46,540 nt of DNA from Candidatus Gastranaerophilales bacterium. Lineage in GTDB: Bacteria; Cyanobacteriota; Vampirovibrionia; Gastranaerophilales; Gastranaerophilaceae. The first letter of the stretch is position 1. Each line of letters starts with the position of its first letter. Below are positions 6,793 to 14,808 of the stretch, one piece after another. The notes beneath the pieces were generated by a model. It was given only the letters and a program-made list of their open reading frames with translations, made no database searches and had not been told where the DNA came from. Location of the stretch: assembly GCA_017560095.1 (NCBI GenBank), contig JAFYOU010000004.1:1-46540 (forward strand). The letters run 5' to 3'. The translations under genes and the position numbers were made by a program.

Positions 6793-7244
6793 TGGGAAAA
6801 ATAAAAAAATACATTGATATGATAGTCGATAATGGCAAAAGAGAAGAAATGGAATGTTTAAGCGATATGCTAAGTGATGTAATATATATGCTTAAAGATG
6901 AACACTATGACAAATATGAAAAATATAAAATGAAATTGTATGGTATGGCTTATGGCTATCAATTTAATGAAGATATGGCACATGAAATAGTAGAAGATAT
7001 GAAGCCACTTGGTGAATATTGGGATATGAAAACAACTACAAGTGTTAAAAATCAATATAGCATCAATGTTGATGATTGTACATTTTATGTTGTTATGAAT
7101 AGTTTGGTTAATGATTATCACGATGCAATTAACCCTGAAGAAGTTGAAACTTATGTTAAAATGGCTTATGCATTTATTAACGATGAAGATGCAAAACGTG
7201 ATAAAGTTTGGAAATATTTTACAACCATTCCAAATAGAGATTGA
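6792..7244 (+). CDS. Conserved hypothetical gut-phage protein
   Basis: A 150-residue soluble, acidic, helical protein. The central and C-terminal parts (MKPLGEYWDMKTTTSV; FYVVMNSLVNDYHDA; YVKMAYAFINDEDAKRDKVWKYFTTIP) match a pattern I associate with an uncharacterised family found next to the preceding coiled-coil gene in many gut phages. No enzyme motif is visible. Its last codons overlap the -35 box of a promoter at 7241. Confidence 0.6.
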   Translation: MGKIKKYIDMIVDNGKREEMECLSDMLSDVIYMLKDEHYDKYEKYKMKLYGMAYGYQFNEDMAHEIVEDMKPLGEYWDMKTTTSVKNQYSINVDDCTFYVVMNSLVNDYHDAINPEEVETYVKMAYAFINDEDAKRDKVWKYFTTIPNRD

Positions 7245-7269
7245 CAATTGTTTTAATATGTGATAATAT
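7241..7269 (+). promoter_or_regulatory. Strong promoter for a second untranslated unit
   Basis: TTGACA (7241-7246), 17-base spacer, TAATAT (7264-7269). The -35 overlaps the stop codon of the upstream gene. The expected start site (about 7276) coincides with the first base of a 14-bp perfect stem. Confidence 0.75.
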
Positions 7270-7275
7270 TAGGAT

Positions 7276-7385
7276 GCAAATAAACGTTAGATTATAGCGA
7301 CATAATACTGTTTGTATTAACGTTTATTTGCTTTCTTTTCAAAACTATTTTTTATAAAAAAAGAACTGCTATTAGTTCTTTTTTT
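7276..7385 (+). ncRNA. Putative small RNA with 14-bp 5' stem
   Basis: GCAAATAAACGTTA (7276-7289) is the exact reverse complement of 7318-7331, giving a 14-bp stem with a 28-base loop that can itself form TAATAC/GTATTA. The stem is followed by CTTTCTTTTC and then by a perfect terminator at 7356-7385. There is no reading frame. The transcript would end either after the first stem (about 60 bases) or at the second (about 110). It is convergent with the RuvC gene, so it may also be antisense to that mRNA's 3' end. Confidence 0.5.
7356..7385. terminator. Bidirectional terminator
   Basis: AAAAAAAGAACT (7356-7367) and AGTTCTTTTTTT (7374-7385) form a perfect 12-bp stem with a 6-base loop; both strands end in a T run. 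It serves the rightward small RNA and the leftward RuvC operon. The stop codon of the RuvC gene (7372-7374) lies inside it. Confidence 0.85.
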
Positions 7386-7851
7386 GCTTATCTAACCAAG
7401 TTATTCCAACTGCATAAGCACTCCATACATCTTTTTTAAATCCATAAAAGAAATCCTTGTCTTTTTTTGTTCCTTTACCATTTTTGAAATCAAATTTTGC
7501 AAATCTATCTATTAATGCTTGTCTTATATTGCTATCCTTTGCTTTCATAGAATGGCATAAATTCATTTTTTCTTCTCTCCTGTATATATATTCATAATCA
7601 GGGCATTTTCTTTTTTGTATAAATCTACCAATCCAAACACAAGTATCAAAAATACTAGCACCAACTGCCATACCATATGAGGCAATCATTTCTATTATTA
7701 ATTTATCATATTGTAACTCATTTAATTTAATCAACATTGAATGATTATCTATTTTTCCAAATTCTATTGGAGTGTATGTGTCTTTATCAATTATGCAATA
7801 TGCACTCTCTATATTTCCTGGGTCGATTGATAATATGTAATTATTTTTCAT
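7372..7851 (-). CDS. RuvC-like Holliday junction resolvase
   Basis: 159 residues with an RNase H-like fold pattern: ILSIDPGNIESAYC at 6-19 (first catalytic Asp, D10), KLIIEMIASYG at 50-60 (E54), and KDVWSAYAVGITWLDK at 140-155 (D141, the C-terminal acidic residue). The spacing fits RuvC, normally about 170 residues. It should cut branched DNA during recombination or clear junctions before packaging. It is transcribed leftward with the upstream coiled-coil gene, with which it overlaps by 11 bases, away from the terminase operon. Phage RuvC enzymes are often found next to terminase genes. Confidence 0.8.
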   Translation of the reverse strand: MKNNYILSIDPGNIESAYCIIDKDTYTPIEFGKIDNHSMLIKLNELQYDKLIIEMIASYGMAVGASIFDTCVWIGRFIQKRKCPDYEYIYRREEKMNLCHSMKAKDSNIRQALIDRFAKFDFKNGKGTKKDKDFFYGFKKDVWSAYAVGITWLDKQKKN

Positions 7852-8038
7852 TTTTTCTCAATTCCTTTTCTAATCTAATCCTAAATTTAACTTGTTCTAT
7901 TTCTTCCTTTACTTCTTTTATTCTGTTAAATAGTTTGGTTCTTTTTTCATAATCATAATAATTTGTATCTAACCCTCTAATCAAACTATTTTTTTCTAAT
8001 TTTAGTCTTGCTAATTCGTCTATTAATTTATCATTCAT
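7841..8038 (-). CDS. Small coiled-coil protein upstream of RuvC
   Basis: 65 residues starting MNDKLIDELARLKLEKNSL; the rest is a charged helix (RIKEVKEEIEQVKFRIRLEKELRK). The internal ATG at 8038 is chosen because TAGGGAT lies just before it; longer in-frame extension to 8089 lacks a ribosome site and would run through the promoter. It is the first gene of the leftward pair. No function is known; it may be a partner of the resolvase. Confidence 0.6.
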   Translation of the reverse strand: MNDKLIDELARLKLEKNSLIRGLDTNYYDYEKRTKLFNRIKEVKEEIEQVKFRIRLEKELRKNEK

Positions 8039-8060
8039 AAATATCCCTACTTTTTTTGTA

Positions 8061-8089
8061 ATTTTAACACAAATTGACTTTGAAATCAA
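8061..8089 (-). promoter_or_regulatory. Leftward promoter (RuvC operon)
   Basis: On the minus strand TTGATT (8089-8084), a 17-base spacer and TAAAAT (8066-8061). Its -35 box lies within the spacer of the rightward promoter at 8074-8102. Confidence 0.7.
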
Positions 8090-8102
8090 GTTATGGTACT
8101 AT
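8074..8102 (+). promoter_or_regulatory. Rightward promoter (terminase operon)
   Basis: TTGACT (8074-8079), a 17-base spacer and TACTAT (8097-8102), with start expected near 8109, 18 bases before the small terminase ATG. It overlaps the leftward promoter, so polymerase cannot occupy both at once. Confidence 0.7.
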
Positions 8103-8126
8103 CTTATTAGTTTAGAGGGTGAAAAG

Positions 8127-8816
8127 ATGGCTAATAATAAACAGAAAAATTATGAAATAAGAAAGAAAAATCAAAATGATTTAAGAGAATTGGAACAATT
8201 TTATACTGAAGGCAAAATTGACAATATGCTAGAAACTATACAAGAAAGAAAAGAAGAATTAGTAAAACAAATGATTAAATATCACGATAACCACTTAAAA
8301 GAGTGTAAATGGGATAAAGAAGGTAATCCTATTGCTTGGAAAGTTGATATAAATCCTTTAGTTATAAATAATTACTTTTTTAAACCAATTACACCTATAG
8401 GTTGCCAAGAACCAGCATACAATGCAGAAAAATTGAGCATGGTATTTGATTATTATTGTGATATACTTGCTGAAGTAAATGATAAGATAGGTAATTATCC
8501 TAGTTCATTAACATCATTCTGCCGATTTTCAGGAATAACATATAATACATTAAGGCAATATAAAAACAGTCAAGATTATAATATGAGAGTTATTGCAGAA
8601 AAGATATATGACCAAATTGGTGATGAAAATGTAACTATGTCACAGATGGGTTTTGTTAAAGAGAGAACAACTTTATTTAAAATGAAATCTCAAAATGAAA
8701 TGGTAGAAAAAGTTCAACCACAAGTAAAAGTAAATGTTAGTGCTGAAATTGACATGGATAGAATAAACGAAAGATTGAACAAATATAAAAGATTTGCTAG
8801 TAAGAAGGAAAAATAA
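8127..8816 (+). CDS. terS: Terminase small subunit
   Basis: 229 residues: N-terminal helical region, a helix-turn-helix-like segment NYPSSLTSFCRFSGITYNTLRQYKNS (about 120-145), then YDQIGDENVTMSQMGFVKERTTLFKMKSQNEMVEK and a basic C-terminus. This HTH plus downstream helical region matches phage small terminase proteins that recognise the packaging site. Position supports this: its stop overlaps the large terminase ATG by one base (TAATG). GAGGGTG precedes the start. The gene symbol is by role, not by a sequence match. Confidence 0.75.
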   Translation: MANNKQKNYEIRKKNQNDLRELEQFYTEGKIDNMLETIQERKEELVKQMIKYHDNHLKECKWDKEGNPIAWKVDINPLVINNYFFKPITPIGCQEPAYNAEKLSMVFDYYCDILAEVNDKIGNYPSSLTSFCRFSGITYNTLRQYKNSQDYNMRVIAEKIYDQIGDENVTMSQMGFVKERTTLFKMKSQNEMVEKVQPQVKVNVSAEIDMDRINERLNKYKRFASKKEK

Positions 8817-10585
8817 TGGATAGTAAACAAATATATGATGCAATAGATAAGACACTAACTATTCTTGAAAATAATTATCGTTATTCTTTTGGCAAAAAAA
8901 TACCTTATTCTGAAATATTCGAGATGATGAAAGATTTATATGCTTTGTTTTGCAATTTTGAAAAAAACACAAAACAATGTGGAAAGATAGCAATCAAAAG
9001 ATATATTCCATTACTTGATTTACTTGTTAAAATAGATAACAACAGCAATCATTTAGCAGAATATTACAAACAACTTAAATATGCTTATAAATTGGGTGCT
9101 AGGGTTAGTTTAGAACACTATTTTGTTTATAGAGAATGGGAATTTCCTGAAAAAGATAAATTCTTTGCCCCTAGATATCCAGCAATATGTGGATACATAC
9201 ACTTTTTGCAAGAAATAGTATTAAATCCTAGATTTACTGATTTAGTGTTTAATGCTCCAGCAGGATTTGGTAAAACATTCCCTGAAAAGATTACAGAGGC
9301 TTGGTCTTTTGGAATAGACCCAACAGGAGCAATAATGGCATTGTGTTCAAACGATACAGTTGTTAAAAATGGGTCTGCATTAGTTAGACAAGAAATGAAA
9401 AGTGATGCTTTTGGTGAAGTATTTCCAAAAATGAAATGGAGTAAAGACAATAAAGATTACTTTTTAAAAGAAACCGATGGTGACTGGAAATTAAAACAAT
9501 GTAAATTAGGTGCGAGTTACAATGCTTCTACAAGTAATTCAACAGTTATTGGACAAAGAGCAAGTAAATGGATACATATTGACGACTTATATAAAGGTTA
9601 TAAAGAGGCAATGAACCAAACGACAAATATTGAATTATACAATGAATGTCAACTTTCTTGGAGAACAAGGTTCATATTAAATGCAATTCCGAAAGTAATT
9701 ATTACAGGTACACTTTGGGCGAGTGGAGATTTTATGGATTTGGAAATACAACAAATGAAGAAAGAACATAAATTTAAAAAACATCCTAAATATCCATACA
9801 CATTAGTTAGTGAAGATGGCACTTGTGCAATTATACAATTACCAGCACTAGATGAATTTGGTGAGAGTGTATTCCCCGAATTAAAATCAACACAAGAATT
9901 ATTAAAAATCAAAAATAGACTTGCAGAATACTTATGGGAGAACAATTATATGCAACACAGCACTGACCCCGAAGAACTTATATTTAGTTATGGGTCTTTA
10001 AGAACTTATGAAACTATACCTGAAACTGATTATAAAGGTGCTTATGCTGTTATAGATGCTAATAGAAAAAGTGGCAAGGACTTCTTTGCTATGCCAATAT
10101 TTAAAAAAGTAGAAAATGATAATGTATTTGATTATTATTTGAGAGATTGTATTTTCTCAAAAATAGCAACCAAAGACTTGTATGACGAAATAACCAACAA
10201 AATTATAGAACATCATATAATTAAATTAGTAATTGAAAGTAATGTTACAAGTGAATTAAAACAAAACATTGAAAATAATTTAAAATCAAGAGGATATAAT
10301 TTTTGCGAAATTGTAGAAAAATGGCACGAAGAAAAAAAATCAGCAAGAATTACTGATGCAAGTGGTGCAGTAAAAAGACAGTTAGTTTTTCCAAAGAGAG
10401 AAATGTATGGGATAAATACTGATATTGGTAAATTTATGAACAACTTAACAACATATAACTCAACTGGAAGGAATGAGAATGACGATGCTCCTGATAGTTG
10501 TTCTATGTTTTGTAATGAAATAATAGATGGTGGTAGTGTAACACAGATAGCCGAACCATTAGATTTTGTAAGACAATATATGTAA
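8816..10585 (+). CDS. terL: Terminase large subunit
   Basis: 589 residues. ATPase domain: Walker A APAGFGKT at 147-154, Walker B WIHIDD at 252-257, coupling motif TGTLWASGD near 295. The RNase H-like nuclease domain follows with AVIDANRKSGKD near 405 (first Asp), LVIESNV in the middle and a final DAPDS near 565. It pumps DNA into the prohead and cuts concatemers. Length is normal for the family. The N-terminal 110 residues before the ATPase are longer than in minimal terminases. Its stop lies in the loop of the following terminator. Confidence 0.92.
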   Translation: MDSKQIYDAIDKTLTILENNYRYSFGKKIPYSEIFEMMKDLYALFCNFEKNTKQCGKIAIKRYIPLLDLLVKIDNNSNHLAEYYKQLKYAYKLGARVSLEHYFVYREWEFPEKDKFFAPRYPAICGYIHFLQEIVLNPRFTDLVFNAPAGFGKTFPEKITEAWSFGIDPTGAIMALCSNDTVVKNGSALVRQEMKSDAFGEVFPKMKWSKDNKDYFLKETDGDWKLKQCKLGASYNASTSNSTVIGQRASKWIHIDDLYKGYKEAMNQTTNIELYNECQLSWRTRFILNAIPKVIITGTLWASGDFMDLEIQQMKKEHKFKKHPKYPYTLVSEDGTCAIIQLPALDEFGESVFPELKSTQELLKIKNRLAEYLWENNYMQHSTDPEELIFSYGSLRTYETIPETDYKGAYAVIDANRKSGKDFFAMPIFKKVENDNVFDYYLRDCIFSKIATKDLYDEITNKIIEHHIIKLVIESNVTSELKQNIENNLKSRGYNFCEIVEKWHEEKKSARITDASGAVKRQLVFPKREMYGINTDIGKFMNNLTTYNSTGRNENDDAPDSCSMFCNEIIDGGSVTQIAEPLDFVRQYM

Positions 10586-10599
10586 ATATTGTCTTTTTT
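10571..10599 (+). terminator. Terminator overlapping the terL stop
   Basis: AGACAATAT (10571-10579) and ATATTGTCT (10586-10594), a perfect 9-bp stem, then TTTTTG. The 6-base loop holds the terL stop codon, so ribosomes finishing terL cover the hairpin. Confidence 0.8.
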
Positions 10600-10607
10600 G
10601 TGTCAAT

Positions 10608-10636
10608 TTGACAAAAATTAAAAAATGTTATACATT
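10608..10636 (+). promoter_or_regulatory. Promoter for portal-capsid operon
   Basis: TTGACA (10608-10613) with TACATT at 17 bases (10631-10636) or TATACA at 15 bases (10629-10634). It lies between the terL terminator and the portal gene, so head genes have their own promoter. Confidence 0.65.
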
Positions 10637-10681
10637 TATTATTTGAATAAGGGCAAACTATTAAGTGAGGAGTTGAAAAAA

Positions 10682-12214
10682 ATGAATACATACGGAAGAA
10701 CGTGTATATTTGCAAATTATACAGAAGAACAACTTCTTGAAGGAAATCAAGCACAAAAAGATGCTAAAATTATAGATATATTAAGTAATAGTGTAGATAT
10801 TCATAATATTAATAAAGACCAAAGCAAATATTTACAAAATTATTTGTATGGTGACCAAGATATTAAAAACAAAAAGAAATTAACAAGAACAGAAATCAAC
10901 AATAAAGGTGTTGAAAACTGGGCTTGGGCATTTATGGATTGGAAAAAAGCATTTTTATTAGGAAAACCTATCCAATATGCTCCACTAGATAATGTTGCTA
11001 ATGAAGAAATATCACTATTAAATAATTATGTTACATATGAAGATAAAGACCAAAAAGACCAAGAATTATATGAAGATATATTTACGGTTGGTAGAGCATT
11101 TAGATATATAAATTACACTAAAACAAGTGAAGATGATGAAGCACCATTTGAATTAGTTAATTTGGATGTTTTAAATACTGAAGTTGTATATTCAAGTTCA
11201 ATAAGACACGAACAATTATTATCTTATGTTGTAACAAGTAAAAAATATATAACTCAAGAAGTAAATCCTGAAACAGGAAAAAAAGAAAATGTCGATAGGT
11301 ATTATGATGAATACACTGTTTATACAAGAAATATGCAATATGTTATTGAAAATAAAACAGGTAGTTTTAATATAACAGATAGAAAACCAATAATTCAAAA
11401 TATACATTTAATTACCGAATATTACTTTAACAAACCAAGAATGAGTTTATTAGAAATATGTAAAGATATATTTGATGATATAAACTATGTAGAAAATCTT
11501 GATAAAGACGATATTGAGGCATTTGTTAATAGTATTATGGTATTTACTAATGCTGAAGTTGATGCAAAAGGTATGGAAAAAATCAAAGAATTTGGTGCTG
11601 TATCAATTAAATCAACTGACCAAAAGAAAGCAAGTGTTGAATTGTTACAATCAAGACTAAAATCATTAGATACACAAATATACTATTTAAGAAAATTAAG
11701 TGCATTACACGCAATATTAAGTGTTCCTGAAGCAACTCAAAATGGAACAATAAGCAACGCTGAAACTGGTAAAGCAGTATTAACTGGACAAGGATTTACA
11801 AGTGCAAGTGTTAGAGTTGAAAATGAAGAAAAAGCATTTAAGAAATGTGATAGAAATGCTTTAAAAGTATTGTTAAAAATTTGTAAAAATGCAAGTGATA
11901 GTGAAATTAAAGAACTTAAAGTTAGTGATGTTGATATAAAATTCTCAAGAGATTTAAGTGATAATTTACTTGTTAAGACACAAGCATTAATGAATTTACA
12001 AAGTGCTAATATACCTCCTGAAGTTGCAAACGCAGTTATAGGATTATTTAGTGATAGTGTAAAAGTTACACAATTACAAGAAGCATATATGGAGCAAAAA
12101 CAAAAATTAGCACAAGAAATACAAAACAGACAATCAAACAACAATGAAAATGGCATAAATGAGCAAAATAACAATATGCAAGACACTGAAGAACAAAATT
12201 CTCAAGAGCAATAA
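10682..12214 (+). CDS. Portal protein (SPP1 gp6-like)
   Basis: 510 residues. The pattern KKLTRTEINNKGVENWAWAFMDWKKAFLLGKPIQYAP and the middle segment PFELVNLDVLNTEVVYSSSIRHEQLLSYVV, followed by long helices (LLQSRLKSLDTQIYYLRKLSALHAI) and a Gln/Asn-rich tail, fit the SPP1-type portal family (usually 450-510 residues). Twelve copies form the DNA channel at one head vertex. ATG 10682 is chosen over 10625 because GAGGAG sits about 10 bases before it and 10625 is upstream of the likely mRNA start. Position between terminase and scaffold agrees. Confidence 0.85.
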   Translation: MNTYGRTCIFANYTEEQLLEGNQAQKDAKIIDILSNSVDIHNINKDQSKYLQNYLYGDQDIKNKKKLTRTEINNKGVENWAWAFMDWKKAFLLGKPIQYAPLDNVANEEISLLNNYVTYEDKDQKDQELYEDIFTVGRAFRYINYTKTSEDDEAPFELVNLDVLNTEVVYSSSIRHEQLLSYVVTSKKYITQEVNPETGKKENVDRYYDEYTVYTRNMQYVIENKTGSFNITDRKPIIQNIHLITEYYFNKPRMSLLEICKDIFDDINYVENLDKDDIEAFVNSIMVFTNAEVDAKGMEKIKEFGAVSIKSTDQKKASVELLQSRLKSLDTQIYYLRKLSALHAILSVPEATQNGTISNAETGKAVLTGQGFTSASVRVENEEKAFKKCDRNALKVLLKICKNASDSEIKELKVSDVDIKFSRDLSDNLLVKTQALMNLQSANIPPEVANAVIGLFSDSVKVTQLQEAYMEQKQKLAQEIQNRQSNNNENGINEQNNNMQDTEEQNSQEQ

Positions 12215-12221
12215 TGCTCTT
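12204..12221 (+). terminator. Weak hairpin at the portal stop
   Basis: AAGAGCA (12204-12210), loop ATAA, TGCTCTT (12215-12221). The stop codon is in the loop. Only TTT follows, so termination would be partial and could lower capsid gene expression or simply protect the mRNA end. Confidence 0.4.
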
Positions 12222-12225
12222 TATA

Positions 12226-12353
12226 TCGGCAATAACAGTATTCGGTAGGTGCAACTCCTACTAGCCGACCCAAAAATTGGATATAACATTTGGTTTGCTT
12301 ACAAATGTTATACATATATCTCTAAAAGGTTTGTAAGTTCCGTAAAAACTTAT
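12226..12353 (+). ncRNA. Structured leader with T-arm-like hairpin
   Basis: Three consecutive structures in the 159-base gap before the scaffold gene. First, TCGGC (12226-12230) pairs with GCCGA (12264-12268), enclosing GTAGG/CCTAC with the 7-base loop TGCAACT, which has the T54, C56, R57, A58, T60 layout of a tRNA T loop. Second, an 11-bp perfect stem 12282-12292/12302-12312. Third, GTAAGTT/AACTTAT (12333-12353) ending close to the AGGAGG of the scaffold gene. It may be a regulatory leader or a processed RNA. It does not match any riboswitch or ribozyme I know. Confidence 0.45.
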
Positions 12354-12373
12354 CGTATAAAGGAGGAGAAAAT

Positions 12374-12973
12374 ATGAACAGGGAAAAAGCAAGAACAATA
12401 TTAGGGGAAGGAGCAACTGAAGAACAAGTAACAAACTTCTTAAATGAATGGCACAATGCTAAAAAAGAAGAAGTTAGCACTTATGAAAATCAATTAAATG
12501 ATTTAAAAAGTCAAATTGATAAGTATAGTGATTATGATGAAATCAAAAAACAACTAGATGAAATTAATAGGGCTAATATGAGTGAACAAGAAAAACTTGC
12601 TCAAGAAAAACAAGAAATACAAAAAAATCTTGCAGAAAGTCGTATTATTAAAAATACTGCTAAAGCAAAAAATATATTAGCAGGATTAAATGTTAAAGAT
12701 AGTATAATTGCTAGATTAGTAAGTGAAGATGAGAACGAAACATTAAATTCAGTAAATGAATTAAAAGCAATGTTAGAAACTCAAAAAGAAACAGTTGCAA
12801 AACAAACTAAAGAAAGTTTACAAACTTTAAATTTAGACCCTACTTTACCAAATGTTAATCAAAACGAAGGTAATGATGTTATTGACACATTTGAAAAATT
12901 TGGCAAATTAAGTGCTGAAGAACAAAACAAATGGATTAATGAACACCCAACAGAATTTGAAAATTTAAGTTAA
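12374..12973 (+). CDS. Scaffolding protein (DUF4355-like)
   Basis: 199 residues, strongly helical: ARTILGEGATEEQVTNFLNEWHNAKK at the start, a coiled-coil core with repeated Gln/Glu/Lys (about 35-100), and a C-terminal acidic segment NVNQNEGNDVIDTFEKFGKLSAEEQNKW. Highly charged coiled-coil proteins between portal and capsid act as internal scaffolds that guide capsid assembly. AAAGGAGGAGAAAAT is a very strong ribosome site, in line with high expression. Confidence 0.75.
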   Translation: MNREKARTILGEGATEEQVTNFLNEWHNAKKEEVSTYENQLNDLKSQIDKYSDYDEIKKQLDEINRANMSEQEKLAQEKQEIQKNLAESRIIKNTAKAKNILAGLNVKDSIIARLVSEDENETLNSVNELKAMLETQKETVAKQTKESLQTLNLDPTLPNVNQNEGNDVIDTFEKFGKLSAEEQNKWINEHPTEFENLS

Positions 12974-12994
12974 TAAAAGAAGGAGAGATAATTT

Positions 12995-14029
12995 ATGGAA
13001 AAATTTAGAGATAAGATTTTCAATGAAGAAGTTTTTGAAAAATATAGAAAAACTTTACCAAGTACAAAAGAGAATTCATTAATTAAAAATGGTTTATTCA
13101 CAGTAGTAAACAAATATAAAGGACTAATGGATGAACAAACTGGTGGATACCAAGTATTAGAACCAATCAAAGGTAGAATTGGTGGAACACCTGTAAACTA
13201 TGATGGAAATACTGATATTCCAGCAGGAAGCGAAAGAGATACTTTCTATCAAAATAAAATTTGTTATGGTCGTGCAAAGGCTTGGGGAGAATATGACTTT
13301 GCAAGTGATATAACTGGTGAAAACTTTATGGCTGAAGCAAATGAAGTTAATGAATACTGGGATGAACAAAGACAATCAACAGTATTAGCAATTTTAGCAG
13401 GTATATTTGGAATGACTGGTGGTGTAAATGGACAATTCGTTTCTAAACACACTTATGACATTACTGCAACTGCTAATCCAAATTTAAGTGCAGATGCATT
13501 AAATAGAGCATCTCAAAAAGCATTAGGAGATAAAAAATCAAAATTAGATGTAATCTTTATGCATTCAGCAGTATCTACAAATCTTGAAGGATTAAACTTA
13601 ATAGATTTCTTAAAATATACTGATGCAAATGGTATTCAAAGAGATTTAACTATTGGTACTTTCAATGGTAGATTAGTTATCGTTGATGATGAAATGCCTG
13701 TAACAAGTGATAGTACAGGAGATATTTATACATCTTATGTATTCCAAAAAGGTTTCTTTGAATATGAAAATATTGGTGCTACAAAAGGTAGTGAATTAGT
13801 AAGAAATGCTTACGAAAAAGGTGGTAGAACTGACCTTATCACTCGTATAAGAGAAATGATAGTTCCAATGTATATTTCTTATAAAGGAACTGGTGCTGTA
13901 TCACCAACAAATGAAGCATTTGCAACTGGTTCTAACTGGGAATTAGCAAACAATGCTAAAACTGGTGCTAGTAAAGTATACGTTGATGATAAACTTATAC
14001 CTTGTGCTCGTATAATTTCAAGAGGATAA
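12995..14029 (+). CDS. Major capsid protein
   Basis: 344 residues. The order fits an HK97-fold capsid: an N-terminal arm, then VLEPIKGRIGGTPVNYDGNTDIPAGSERDTF, the spine-helix region ANEVNEYWDEQRQSTVLAILAGIFGMTGG (about 112-140), the A-domain-like KSKLDVIFMHSAVSTNLEGLNLIDFLKY (180-207), and a C-terminal beta-rich part. It is preceded by AAGGAGAGATAAT and by the scaffold gene, the classic order. It forms the icosahedral shell. No decoration domain is seen. Confidence 0.85.
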   Translation: MEKFRDKIFNEEVFEKYRKTLPSTKENSLIKNGLFTVVNKYKGLMDEQTGGYQVLEPIKGRIGGTPVNYDGNTDIPAGSERDTFYQNKICYGRAKAWGEYDFASDITGENFMAEANEVNEYWDEQRQSTVLAILAGIFGMTGGVNGQFVSKHTYDITATANPNLSADALNRASQKALGDKKSKLDVIFMHSAVSTNLEGLNLIDFLKYTDANGIQRDLTIGTFNGRLVIVDDEMPVTSDSTGDIYTSYVFQKGFFEYENIGATKGSELVRNAYEKGGRTDLITRIREMIVPMYISYKGTGAVSPTNEAFATGSNWELANNAKTGASKVYVDDKLIPCARIISRG

Positions 14030-14050
14030 TTAGAATAGGAGATGAAACTT

Positions 14051-14413
14051 ATGGAAAGTGCAGAACAATTAGGTTTATTAAAGGAAAGAATAGAGTTTGA
14101 TGAAGATATTTTTACCGATGATGATACTTATACGAAAGTCTTAAATAGATTATTAGAGGATAGTAAATTTATAGCACTTTCCTTAAGGTATCCTTATAAA
14201 GATTATTCAGGTATTGAATTACCATTAAGATATTACAATTGGCAATTAAGGTGTGCTTATGAAATTTATAATGGAATTGGTACTGAAGGAATTAAATCTT
14301 ATAGTGAAAACGGATTAAATTGGACTAGAGATAGTGGTTATATTTCAAACGAATTAAGAGGAGAAATAGAACCAATGGTAGGATACATAGAAGAAAGTGA
14401 TGAAAATGAGTAA
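14051..14413 (+). CDS. Head-tail connector (gp6/gp15-like)
   Basis: 120 residues. ATG 14051 is favoured over 14042, which has no room for the AGGAG at 14037-14041. The helical N-terminus MESAEQLGLLKERIEFDED and the region NRLLEDSKFIALSLRYPYKDYSGIELPLRYYNWQLRCAYEIYN resemble small helical connector proteins that bind below the portal. It follows the capsid gene and precedes a second joining protein, as in SPP1 and HK97-like phages. Confidence 0.65.
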   Translation: MESAEQLGLLKERIEFDEDIFTDDDTYTKVLNRLLEDSKFIALSLRYPYKDYSGIELPLRYYNWQLRCAYEIYNGIGTEGIKSYSENGLNWTRDSGYISNELRGEIEPMVGYIEESDENE

Positions 14414-14804
14414 TTTTAATCCAAGAAACAATATCTATAGAAATTGGAAGAAAAATATGTATATTGCCAATAAAAAAGAAGTTCAAGTTGATGACTATAA
14501 CAATGAAATAGTTGTTTATAATAAGCCGTTTTACTTTGGTAAAGTTAATTACCAACCATTGACTACAAAACAATTAGAAGCATATATTAAAACTTATGGT
14601 GAAACTGAAAATAATGTAGTTAGTTGTTTAATCGATTATAAAGACAAAGATAAATTTAATATATTTGATGTAGCATATTTATATAATGCAAGTCCTATTA
14701 ACGAGGTCAAAAACGGTGCTAATGCTAATTATAAGGTAAGAGCATTTAAACCACAAAATACTAAGATAATGGTGGTTCTTGAAGAAATTATAAAGGAGGA
14801 TTAA
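14406..14804 (+). CDS. Head closure/head-tail joining protein
   Basis: 132 residues, beta-rich: NMYIANKKEVQVDDYNNEIVVYNKPFYFGKVNYQPLT, then a middle segment and ANYKVRAFKPQNTKIMVVLEEI. The order in the operon (after the helical connector, before gp10-like and terminator proteins) fits the head closure protein. ATG 14406 overlaps the end of the previous gene by 8 bases; ATG 14400 is an alternative. Confidence 0.6.
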   Translation: MSNFNPRNNIYRNWKKNMYIANKKEVQVDDYNNEIVVYNKPFYFGKVNYQPLTTKQLEAYIKTYGETENNVVSCLIDYKDKDKFNIFDVAYLYNASPINEVKNGANANYKVRAFKPQNTKIMVVLEEIIKED

Positions 14805-14808
14805 TAAT

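Noticed and set aside
9127-10443. Minus-strand frames within the large terminase gene
   Set aside because: Antisense shadows of terL without ribosome sites or recognisable domains.
10625-10681. Portal start at 10625
   Set aside because: This ATG lies within the promoter region; ATG 10682 has the GAGGAG site.
12226-12268. A complete tRNA gene
   Set aside because: Only a T-arm and partial acceptor stem can be drawn; 12 bases replace the D and anticodon arms, so a full tRNA is not possible.
12215-12373. Hammerhead or other known ribozyme
   Set aside because: No CTGANGA...GAAA core and no match to pistol, twister or other cores that I could recognise.
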